Shown here: positions 1 through 6,894 of the stretch, one piece after another
Numbering within the stretch: the first letter of the stretch is position 1
Layout of the letters: each line of letters begins with the position of its first letter
Source: JAWWOL01 sp963797535
GTDB taxonomy: Bacteria; Actinomycetota; Actinomycetes; JAWWOL01
Direction: 5' to 3'
Length of the DNA stretch: 64,000 nt
NCBI GenBank assembly: GCA_963797535.1
Contig: CAWCPQ010000005.1
Coordinates: 186,001-250,000 of the forward strand
Notes under the pieces: model-generated
Databases searched by the model: none
Told to the model about the DNA's origin: nothing
What the model saw: only the letters and a program-made list of their open reading frames with translations
Translations under genes and position numbers: made by a program

Positions 1-510
1 GATCACCCGCGGACCTGCCTGAGCCCGATCACTGGTGCACGCCGTACCGAATGAGCCCGCCAAACGGTGCGCCCGGCACCACTGATCACCCGCGGACCTG
101 CCGACCCGATCACGGTGCACGCCGTACCGAATGAGCCCGCCAAACGGTGCGCCCGGCACCACTGATCACCCGCGCCCGCGACCCGATCACGGTGCACGCC
201 GTACCGAATGAGCCCGCCAAACGGTGCGCCCGGCACCACTGATCACCCGCGGACCCGCGGACCCGCGCACCGGATCACCGGTGCGCGCCGTACCGAATGA
301 GCCCGCCAAACGGTGCGCCCGGCACCACTGATCACCCGCGGACCCGCGCGCCGGATCACTGGTGCGCGCCGTACCGAATGAGCCCGCCAAACGGTGCGCC
401 CGGCACCACTGATCACCTGCGGACCTGCCGAGCCCGATCACCGGTGCACGCCGTACCGAATGAGCCCGCCAAACGGTGCGCCCGGCACCACTGATCACCC
501 GCGGGCCGGC
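1..510. repeat. Tandem repeat array, six copies of a ~80-bp unit
   Basis: A 50-bp core starting GCCGTACCGAATGAGCCCGC recurs at about 41, 121, 198, 287, 368 and 450, so the period is 77-89 bp. The cores are almost identical, while the 27-39 bp linkers vary in how many CCGCGGACC/CGCGCC blocks they hold. Each unit carries two GATCA motifs and a short inverted repeat (GGTGC...GCACC). The first base of the window is already inside a unit, so the array probably extends to the left. Both strands lack stops here, and the open frames are a by-product of the repeat composition. It lies upstream of the DUF4230 gene. No family was recognised. Confidence 0.9.
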
Positions 511-647
511 TCACCGGCGCGCTCGGCAACCGACCATTTCCGCCGTTCCGCACATATCGGTCACCCGGCGGGGGAACATCAGGGAAGCGCCGCTCGTTGG
601 TGCGCCGACCGATCCGCCCCGCCGTTGAGCTGCCTGGAGGCTGCCGC

Positions 648-1361
648 GTGTCCACCACGTCCGACTACCGCGAGGTCGCACCGCCCACAGCTCCTCCGCC
701 GCCGGCGCAGCCGCCCCAACGCAAAGGCCCCTCGTACCGGTTGCTGACCGCGGTCGCCGTGGTGGTGCTGGTGCTGTTCGGACTGAACCAGCTGGAAGGG
801 CTGCTGCCGTCGCTGCACAACCCCTTCCGGACCCACACCGTGGACGCCAGCTCACCGGTGCTGCTCAAGTCGCTCACCAACCTGCACACCTACGACGCGG
901 CGCAGGGCACGTACACCGACGTCGTCGATCTCAAGAAGCACACGGACTACGTGCCCGCCGCGCTCAAGGGCAAGCACGTCACGTTCCTCGCCGTCGGGTC
1001 GGCCACCGCGGGCGTCGACTTCTCGGGCCTCACCGCTGCTGACGTGGTCGTGGACAAGACGCACCACGCCGTCAGCATCAGGCTGCCCGCGGCGAAGCTG
1101 GGCATAGCCACCGTCGACGTCGGCAAGAGCCACATCCTCAGCCAGGGCAGTGGTCTGTTCGACAAGCTGGGCGACCTGTTCGGGTCGAAGGGCTCGGACG
1201 CCCAGCTCTACCAGGTCGCCCAGCAGCGGATCTCCGCCGCGGCCGCCGGAGACTCGGCGATCCTGCAGCGGGCGCAGGCCAACACCACGGCCATGCTCAA
1301 GACGCTGACCACTCCGCTCGGCTTCCCGAACCTGACCGTCACGTACGGCCAAGCTGGCTGA
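648..1361 (+). CDS. DUF4230 domain membrane-anchored protein
   Basis: Predicted 237 aa. I chose the GTG at 648 because a GGAGG (636-640) sits 7 nt before it; an upstream in-frame start at 597 lacks this. The N-terminus is a short proline-rich cytoplasmic stretch, then one transmembrane segment (about residues 26-45, LLTAVAVVVLVLFGLN). The extracytoplasmic part that follows matches the DUF4230 pattern: a first strand pair around a conserved FLAVGSATAGVDF, then VVVDKTHHAVSIRLPAAKLG. The family is common in actinobacteria and has no established function; a role at the cell surface is inference. It is followed by a strong hairpin and faces the convergent gap gene. Confidence 0.75.
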   Translation: MSTTSDYREVAPPTAPPPPAQPPQRKGPSYRLLTAVAVVVLVLFGLNQLEGLLPSLHNPFRTHTVDASSPVLLKSLTNLHTYDAAQGTYTDVVDLKKHTDYVPAALKGKHVTFLAVGSATAGVDFSGLTAADVVVDKTHHAVSIRLPAAKLGIATVDVGKSHILSQGSGLFDKLGDLFGSKGSDAQLYQVAQQRISAAAAGDSAILQRAQANTTAMLKTLTTPLGFPNLTVTYGQAG

Positions 1362-1370
1362 GGCCCGTGT

Positions 1371-1398
1371 CACCGCTGCCCGTCGCCGGGCAGCGGTG
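1371..1398. terminator. Bidirectional terminator hairpin
   Basis: A perfect 12-bp stem (CACCGCTGCCCG at 1371-1382 with its complement at 1387-1398) encloses a TCGC tetraloop. It lies between the convergent DUF4230 and gap stop codons. There is no T-tract, which is common for terminators in high-GC actinobacteria. Confidence 0.75.
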
Positions 1399-1404
1399 CG
1401 AAGC

Positions 1405-2406
1405 TCAGGCTGCGCCGATGAAGCCGACGGTGTCGAGCAGCCGCTGCGAGAAGCCCCACTCGTTGTCGTACCACCCGACGACCTTGACCGTGTTGCCAGC
1501 GATCGACGTCAGGCCGGCGTCGAAGATGCACGAGGCCGGGTTGTTGACGATGTCGCTGGAGACGATCGGGTCCTCGGTGTAGTCGAGGATGCCGCGCAGC
1601 TGGCCCTCCGCAGCAGTGCGGAACGCCGCGTTGACCTCGGCGACCGTCGTCGGCCGGCTCACGGTCACCGTCAGGTCGGTCGCGGAGCCGGTGATGACGG
1701 GCACCCGCATCGCATAGCCGGCGAGCAGCCCGTCGAGCTCGGGCAGCACCCGGCCGATGGCCTTGGCCGCGCCGCTGCTGGTCGGGACGATGTTGTTGGC
1801 CGCCGCGCGGGCCCTGCGCAGGTCCTTGTGCGGCCCGTCCTGCAGGTTCTGGTCCTGGGTGAAAGCGTGAATCGTCGTCATCAGCCCGCTGTCGATGCCG
1901 ACCGCCTCGTGCAGCACCTTGGCCAGCGGAGCCAGGCAGTTGGTGGTGCACGACGCCGTGGACACGATGTGGTGGCGGTCGGGGTCGTAGAGGTGATGGT
2001 TGATCCCGTACGCGATGGTCAGGTCGTCACCGTCGGCCGGGGCCGAGACCACAACCTTGCGGGCGCCGGCGTCGAGGTGCTTGCGCGCAGCCGCGGCCTT
2101 GGTGAAGGCGCCGGTGGACTCGATGACCACGTCGACGCCCAGCTCGGCCCACGGCAGGTCGGCCGGGTCGCGCTCCGCGAACGCCTTGATCTTGAGGCCG
2201 CCGACCAGCAGGCCTTCGTCGGTGACCTCGACCCGCTCGGGGAGGCGGCCCAGGACGGTGTCGTAGCGCAGCAGGTGGGCCAGGGTAGCCGGATCAGCGA
2301 GGTCGTTGACCGCCACGAACTCGAGGTCGTCGTCGCGGAGCAGTGCACCGCGGAGGACGCTGCGGCCGATGCGCCCGAAGCCGTTGATGGCAATGCGTGT
2401 GGTCAT
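1405..2406 (-). CDS. gap: Type I glyceraldehyde-3-phosphate dehydrogenase
   Basis: 333 aa, the usual family length. It oxidises glyceraldehyde-3-phosphate to 1,3-bisphosphoglycerate in cytoplasmic glycolysis. The Rossmann motif NGFGRIGR lies at residues 8-15, and an Asp after the second strand (VND, residue 35) favours NAD over NADP. The catalytic ASCTTNC places the nucleophile at Cys153. The ATG at 2406 follows a GAGGAGA ribosome site 7 nt upstream. It stands alone, without pgk or tpi, so it may be a second or specialised GAPDH rather than the housekeeping copy. It is divergent from the CGNR regulator and shares with it a region holding two matching inverted repeats, so control by that regulator is plausible. 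Confidence 0.93.
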   Translation of the reverse strand: MTTRIAINGFGRIGRSVLRGALLRDDDLEFVAVNDLADPATLAHLLRYDTVLGRLPERVEVTDEGLLVGGLKIKAFAERDPADLPWAELGVDVVIESTGAFTKAAAARKHLDAGARKVVVSAPADGDDLTIAYGINHHLYDPDRHHIVSTASCTTNCLAPLAKVLHEAVGIDSGLMTTIHAFTQDQNLQDGPHKDLRRARAAANNIVPTSSGAAKAIGRVLPELDGLLAGYAMRVPVITGSATDLTVTVSRPTTVAEVNAAFRTAAEGQLRGILDYTEDPIVSSDIVNNPASCIFDAGLTSIAGNTVKVVGWYDNEWGFSQRLLDTVGFIGAA

Positions 2407-2444
2407 GGGTCTCTCCTCGGTCGACGCTGGGGGCAGCGCTGTGG

Positions 2445-2474
2445 CTAACTGGGTAAAGTAGTATTACCGGTTAG
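2445..2474. promoter_or_regulatory. Candidate operator 1 (CTAACTGG / CCGGTTAG)
   Basis: CTAACTGG at 2445-2452 faces CCGGTTAG at 2467-2474, giving an inverted repeat exactly 30 bp end to end. It lies 39 bp upstream of the gap start and shows the same geometry as the second site at 2503-2532. The likely ligand is the CGNR protein encoded next to it; this is inference from position. Confidence 0.55.
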
Positions 2475-2502
2475 GTGACGGGTCCAGCCTCCCTCTCGCG
2501 TG

Positions 2503-2532
2503 CTAACCTGTCAAACCAATTGAGCCAGTTAG
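2503..2532. promoter_or_regulatory. Candidate operator 2 (CTAACCTG / CCAGTTAG)
   Basis: CTAACCTG at 2503-2510 faces CCAGTTAG at 2525-2532, again 30 bp end to end and centred 58 bp from operator 1. It ends 10 bp before the GTG of the CGNR gene, where bound protein could block that gene's own transcription or translation. Confidence 0.55.
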
Positions 2533-2542
2533 GGGACCGGAC

Positions 2543-3052
2543 GTGACCGACGACGAGCTGCTGCTCGCGTTGCTCAACAGCACCCCGGTCGAGCAGGGCA
2601 TCGGCACCGACGTGCTGGCCGACGTCGCCACCGGCTGCGCCTGGCTCGCTGACCGGGGCGGCGTCGGGTCTTTGATAGAGCTGCGAGTGACTCGCACCGC
2701 CCGCGACCTGCTCCAGGCGATCGTGCGCGGCGAGGCGCAGGTGGCCGACGTGGGGCTGCTCCTGCGCGGGGTCCGGCAGGAGCCGGTGGCTACCGCTGAC
2801 GGCCTGACCTGGGTGGTACTGGCCCCGGAGTACCGGCTGCTCGCCGTGCGGGCCGCGCTCGCCTGGGCAGCGCTGCACGGGACCAGCCCCGGCCGGCTGC
2901 GCCCGTGCGCCAACCCGGAGTGCCGGCTGTTCATGCTGGACCGCAGCAAGGCCAACACCGGACGTTGGTGCTCGATGGCCCGTTGTGGAAACCGGCTCAA
3001 GGCGCGACGCCACTACAGCCGGTCGCAGCAGCTCGAGGCGACCAACCGCTAG
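2543..3052 (+). CDS. CGNR zinc-finger / ABATE-domain transcriptional regulator
   Basis: 169 aa from the GTG at 2543. The N-terminal two thirds match the ABATE stress-responsive domain pattern (YRLLAVRAALAWAAL near the end). The C-terminus is a CGNR zinc finger: RPCANPECRLFMLD, then WCSMARCGNRLKARRHY, with four cysteines (CANPEC and CSMARC) to bind zinc and a basic tail. CGNR proteins are regarded as DNA-binding regulators, but few have been studied. It is divergent from gap and preceded by two equal inverted repeats, consistent with autoregulation and control of gap. The gene ends 9 bp from the convergent threonine aldolase gene. Confidence 0.85.
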   Translation: MTDDELLLALLNSTPVEQGIGTDVLADVATGCAWLADRGGVGSLIELRVTRTARDLLQAIVRGEAQVADVGLLLRGVRQEPVATADGLTWVVLAPEYRLLAVRAALAWAALHGTSPGRLRPCANPECRLFMLDRSKANTGRWCSMARCGNRLKARRHYSRSQQLEATNR

Positions 3053-3061
3053 GCCGCCCGC

Positions 3062-4114
3062 TCAGGCCATTGCGGCGGCGATGTCCGCAGCGAAGGTGTC
3101 GATGTCCTGCACCGTGGTGTCGTACGAGGTCATCCAGCGCACCTCGCCGGTGTGCTCGTCCCACACGTAGAACTTGTGCTTGCGCTGCAGAGCCACCGTG
3201 ACGTCCGGCGGGAGTACGGCGAACACCGCGTTCGCCTGCACCGGGCGGTCGACCCGTATCCCGTCGATGGCACTGACAGCGGTGAACAGCCGCTGGGCCA
3301 TCGCGTTGGCGTGCGAGGCGTTGCGCAGCCATAGGTCCCCACCGAGCAGCGCCTCGAACTGCGCCGAGACGAAACGCATCTTGGACGCGAGCTGCATCGC
3401 CGACTTGCGGAGGTACTCCGGCCCCACGACGACCTCGGGGTTGAGGACGACGATCGCCTCGCCGAACATCAGCCCGTTCTTGGTCCCGCCGAAGGACAGC
3501 ACGTCGACACCGACATCTGTGGTGAACTCCCGGAACCGTCGGCCGAGAGTTGCCGCGGCGTTGGAGATCCGGGCACCGTCGAGGTGTACGACCATGTTCT
3601 TGCTGTGGGAGTGCTCGCAGATCGCCGCGATCTCCTCGACGCTGTAACACGTACCCAGTTCGGTGGTCTGCGTGATCGAGACCACCCGTGGCTGCGAGCG
3701 GTGCGGATCGCCGAAGCCCCAGGCATGTTCGTCGATCAGGTCGGGTGTGATCTTGCCAGAGGCGGTCTGCGAGCTCAGCAGCTTGAGCCCGGCGACCTTC
3801 TCCGGCGCACCGCCCTCGTCGACGTTGATGTGTGCGCTGGAGGCACAGATGACCGCCTCCCAGCGACGGGTCAGCGACTGCAGCCCGATGACGTTGGCGC
3901 CCGTGCCGTTGAACACGGGGTAGACCTCGGCCTGCTCGCCGAAGTGATCGCGGAACACCTGACGCAGCCGCTCGGTGTAGACGTCGTCCCCGTACGCCAC
4001 CTGGTGTCCTCCGTTGGCAACGGCGATCGCCTCGAGCACCTCCGGGTGGGCCCCTGCGTAGTTGTCGCTGGCAAAGCTGCGCAGCTCGGGGTCGTGGCGC
4101 TGCTCAATGGTCAC
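3062..4114 (-). CDS. Low-specificity L-threonine aldolase family protein
   Basis: 350 aa, fold-type I PLP enzyme of the beta-eliminating lyase/threonine aldolase family, expected to split L-threonine or L-allo-threonine into glycine and acetaldehyde. HLDGAR (residues 177-182) gives the Asp that contacts the PLP ring nitrogen. SFGGTKNG gives the Schiff-base Lys212. The N-terminus (FASDNYAGAHPEVLEAI) is the typical entry into the fold. It lies 39 bp downstream of the GATase/DUF6421 gene on the same strand, so the two are probably co-transcribed and may act on the same metabolite. The true substrate may differ from threonine, because many family members act on other beta-hydroxy amino acids. Confidence 0.85.
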   Translation of the reverse strand: MTIEQRHDPELRSFASDNYAGAHPEVLEAIAVANGGHQVAYGDDVYTERLRQVFRDHFGEQAEVYPVFNGTGANVIGLQSLTRRWEAVICASSAHINVDEGGAPEKVAGLKLLSSQTASGKITPDLIDEHAWGFGDPHRSQPRVVSITQTTELGTCYSVEEIAAICEHSHSKNMVVHLDGARISNAAATLGRRFREFTTDVGVDVLSFGGTKNGLMFGEAIVVLNPEVVVGPEYLRKSAMQLASKMRFVSAQFEALLGGDLWLRNASHANAMAQRLFTAVSAIDGIRVDRPVQANAVFAVLPPDVTVALQRKHKFYVWDEHTGEVRWMTSYDTTVQDIDTFAADIAAAMA

Positions 4115-4153
4115 CGGTGCACTCCTCCAACGACGGGGCGGTAAGGGTCAAGC

Positions 4154-6256
4154 CTAGGCGGCAGTGATGCCGGCGGCCGACTCGACCACCTCGCCGAGCT
4201 TGCGCCGCAGCGCCTCGTAGAAGACATTGAGCGGAAACTCGTCCGGCAGCACCACGTCGACCATCTTGCGCGGCTCCTCCTGGTTGGGCAGCGCCATGAT
4301 TCCCTGAGCCCAGACCGATGCCGGATTGGCTGGTACGTAACGGGAAACGAACTCGTGCGCCGCCATCCAGTGTCCAACCTTCGAGCGATCGATGCCGTCG
4401 TGGTAGAGCTTCTCGACTTCCTCGCACAGGTCGACGACAGCGCCAGGCAGCCGGGTCCAGTCCAGTGACAGCGCGTTGTCGGTCCAGCGCAGCACCCCGG
4501 CGCGGTGCAGGTAGGAGAACAGCAGCTGGCCACCCAGACCGTCGTAGTTGCGCACGCGGCTGCCGGTGATCGGGAACCGGAACAACCGGTCGAAGACGAT
4601 GGCGTGACGGACCAGCGCGGCGTGCGGCTCCCCGTCCGCCTCAAGGGTCAACGCGGAGCGGAAAGCGTTGAGGTCGCAGCGCAGCTCTTCCAGCGCGTAC
4701 ATCCAGAACGGCATCCGCTGCTTGATCATGAACGGGTCGAACGGCAGGTCACCATGGCTGTGCGTACGGTCGTGCACCAAGTCCCACAACGCAAACGTCC
4801 CCTGCGCCAGCTCCTGGTTTCCGAGCAGGCGTGCCGCGTCCGGCGGGACGGCCAGTCGCAGGGTCGAGGCGGCAGCAGTGCTGACCCTGCGGAACCGCGC
4901 GGCCTCACGGTCGCAGAAGATGCCGCCCCACCGATATTGCGGCACTTCGCGAACCGCCACCGTCTCCGGGAAGAGCACCGCAGAATGCGTCGCATAGCCC
5001 TCGGTGAAGTCGATGAAGGTGATGGGGACGAACATCGGGTTGTCGTAGCCCGAACGCTCGACGTCGGCAAGCCAGGACGGCCACATCACCCGTACCAGCA
5101 AGGCTTCGAGGTTGCGGTCCGGGTTGCCGTTCTGGGTGTACATCGGGAACAGCACCAGGTGCTCGCGCCCGTCGACACGTTGGAGGTCGGGGCGGAACTC
5201 GAGCAGTGAGTCGAGGAAGTCAGGCTTGCCGAACCCAGCCCCGGCCCACCGCTCCAGGTCCGAGGTCACCTGAGTGAGATAGTCGGCGTCGTAGGAGAAT
5301 CGCGGCGCGAGAGTCCTTATGCAGCCGACGATCTCGGCGATGAGCTCGCTGGCGGCGGACAGCTCCAGCAGCGCCGGATCGACCGAGCCGTCGGCCAGCT
5401 GGCCCGCCCGCAGCGTCGACACCGCAGCCTTCAAAGCCAGCCAGGCCGGGTCGCTGGCCGTCATGTCAGCGACGGACGCGGACACCTCAGCGGGACGCCC
5501 GTCCAGTCGCCCGCCAGCGGCCCATGCGACCGTGTTGGTCCACAGCTGGGCGTGCTCGAAGTCGCCGATGCTGTCGTCGCCGAACAGGTCGGAGTCGGCG
5601 AACACCGCCACCCGGCCGGCACCGGCCTCGACGGTCAGCGCCAACGGCAGCTGGGCCGGGTCGGCGGTCGGCGAGGTCCGCGCCAGCACCAGCGCATCGG
5701 CGGCCTCGAGCACGCCGGCGCGATAGAAGCAGGCGGACGTGACACCGGCCAGCAGGTCCTCGGACGCGAGGACGGGGTGGGGCACCAGGTCCGCCATGAC
5801 CCACGTCGCCACGCCCTGGTAGTTGGCCTTGTCCTGCACCGTGGTGGTGCGGATGTGGACGCCGAACCGTGCGAGGAGGTCGTTCAGGTTGTTGCCGTAC
5901 TTGTCCTGGTCGCACTCCCCCAGCACCACCAGGCCGCCTCCGGCCCGCACCCACGCCTCGATCGCGTCGATCTCCGCGACGTCGAGAACCGGCGAGCCCA
6001 GCCAGGTGGTCCGCTCCCACGCCGCCTCCGACGGATGGGCGAGGACGATCACGTCGTACGGGTCCAGCGCATCGCCGACGAACAGCCCCTCGACCTTGGC
6101 CGAGACCTCGTGGCCGCGGTGGCGCAACAGCTGCGCTGCCTGCTGATAGCTGGCATCGGCGGCGTTGGCCGGATTCATCCGCTCGGGGATGCCGGGCCGG
6201 ATGCTCCAAGCATTGGCATGGCTCTCGTCGAACAGCACGTTGGCAAGAATCTTCAC
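4154..6256 (-). CDS. Two-domain protein: GATase-like/DUF4350-type N-terminus plus DUF6421 C-terminus
   Basis: 700 aa from the GTG at 6256, which has AGGAG 7 nt upstream; the longer frame to 6412 has no ribosome site. Residues 1 to about 240 look like a class I glutamine-amidotransferase-type fold (ILANVLFDESHANAW, YDVIVLAHPSE, VRAGGGLVVLGECDQDKYGN, then VAVFADSDLFGDD), similar to DUF4350/ThuA-like domains. The rest, up to LPDEFPLNVFYEALRRKL, matches my memory of DUF6421, a family with no known function. It contains YDGLGGQLLFSYLH and EKLYHDGIDRS. No signal peptide is visible, so it should be cytoplasmic. Linkage to the threonine aldolase gene 39 bp downstream suggests a shared amino-acid-related pathway, but that is inference. 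Confidence 0.65.
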   Translation of the reverse strand: MKILANVLFDESHANAWSIRPGIPERMNPANAADASYQQAAQLLRHRGHEVSAKVEGLFVGDALDPYDVIVLAHPSEAAWERTTWLGSPVLDVAEIDAIEAWVRAGGGLVVLGECDQDKYGNNLNDLLARFGVHIRTTTVQDKANYQGVATWVMADLVPHPVLASEDLLAGVTSACFYRAGVLEAADALVLARTSPTADPAQLPLALTVEAGAGRVAVFADSDLFGDDSIGDFEHAQLWTNTVAWAAGGRLDGRPAEVSASVADMTASDPAWLALKAAVSTLRAGQLADGSVDPALLELSAASELIAEIVGCIRTLAPRFSYDADYLTQVTSDLERWAGAGFGKPDFLDSLLEFRPDLQRVDGREHLVLFPMYTQNGNPDRNLEALLVRVMWPSWLADVERSGYDNPMFVPITFIDFTEGYATHSAVLFPETVAVREVPQYRWGGIFCDREAARFRRVSTAAASTLRLAVPPDAARLLGNQELAQGTFALWDLVHDRTHSHGDLPFDPFMIKQRMPFWMYALEELRCDLNAFRSALTLEADGEPHAALVRHAIVFDRLFRFPITGSRVRNYDGLGGQLLFSYLHRAGVLRWTDNALSLDWTRLPGAVVDLCEEVEKLYHDGIDRSKVGHWMAAHEFVSRYVPANPASVWAQGIMALPNQEEPRKMVDVVLPDEFPLNVFYEALRRKLGEVVESAAGITAA

Positions 6257-6278
6257 CGTACGGCTCCTGTCTACCGAT

Positions 6279-6300
6279 AATCTCGCAAGACATGGAGATT
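6279..6300. promoter_or_regulatory. Small inverted repeat upstream of GATase/DUF6421 gene
   Basis: AATCTC (6279-6284) and GAGATT (6295-6300) form a 6-bp inverted repeat with a 10-bp spacer, 23 bp from the downstream start, where the promoter should be. No regulator is assigned. Confidence 0.3.
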
Positions 6301-6405
6301 GTACGCGAAATCCTCCTGCCATGGCAGGCCTCTGGCCGCCTCCCTGCGCCCACGACCACTCCGCCGGATAGGTTTGTGCGAATCGAGGCGAGGCGGCATT
6401 CCCCC

Positions 6406-6894
6406 ATGACACTGCGCAGGGCAGGCAATCGGCAGGCGTTCCTCATCGGCTGGGTGTCCGGAGCCAGGGCCAGCTTCGGCCCGGTGGCCCTGGCGCTGAG
6501 CCACGGCAAGCCTCCGAGCGCCTTGCGCAGGATCCGTTCGGGCGTCAGCCTGCTGTCGGCCGGGAGCGAGGTGGTGGTGGACAAGCTGCCCCAGACCCCG
6601 AGCCGGCTCAAGCCAGGGGCACTCGGCGCCCGGATGGTGTCCGGCGGTGTCGCTGCTGCCGGGCTTGCCAGGCGTCGCGGCGAGCCGCTGATCGTGGCCA
6701 CTTCTTTCGGCGCGGCCGGCGCGCTCGCGGGGTCCCTGGCCGGCAACGGCTGGCGACGCCTGGCCGCCAAGCACGCGCCGGACTGGCAGGCCGGCGTCGC
6801 CGAGGATGCGTTGGCGGCGCTGCTCGCCTGGGGAGTCACCCGCCGGCTGAACGCGCCTGACGGCGGAGAAGACGTACCTACTGCTGGGCGGTGA
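6406..6894 (+). CDS. DUF4126-like small membrane protein
   Basis: 162 aa from the ATG at 6406. It has the family signature as I remember it: an N-terminal GWVSGARASFGPVALAL, then VDKLPQTPSRLKPGALGAR, then small-residue-rich hydrophobic helices (MVSGGVAAAGLARR, ATSFGAAGALAGSLAG) and a C-terminal EDALAALLAWGVTR. Three to four short membrane helices are likely. No biochemical function is known for the family. It is divergent from the GATase/DUF6421 gene across about 150 bp. Its last 17 bp overlap the 3' end of the convergent PQQ/lectin gene. Confidence 0.6.
   Translation: MTLRRAGNRQAFLIGWVSGARASFGPVALALSHGKPPSALRRIRSGVSLLSAGSEVVVDKLPQTPSRLKPGALGARMVSGGVAAAGLARRRGEPLIVATSFGAAGALAGSLAGNGWRRLAAKHAPDWQAGVAEDALAALLAWGVTRRLNAPDGGEDVPTAGR

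Noticed and set aside
1..510. CRISPR array
   Set aside because: Repeat cores of 50 bp with linkers that are themselves similar to each other, and no cas genes; spacers are not unique.
3..658. Overlapping open frames of 65-117 codons on both strands
   Set aside because: They are created by the stop-free tandem repeat; their peptide repeats mirror the DNA period, and no ribosome site precedes them.
1396..2448. Long plus-strand frame opposite gap
   Set aside because: Antisense shadow of a gene with full GAPDH motifs on the other strand.
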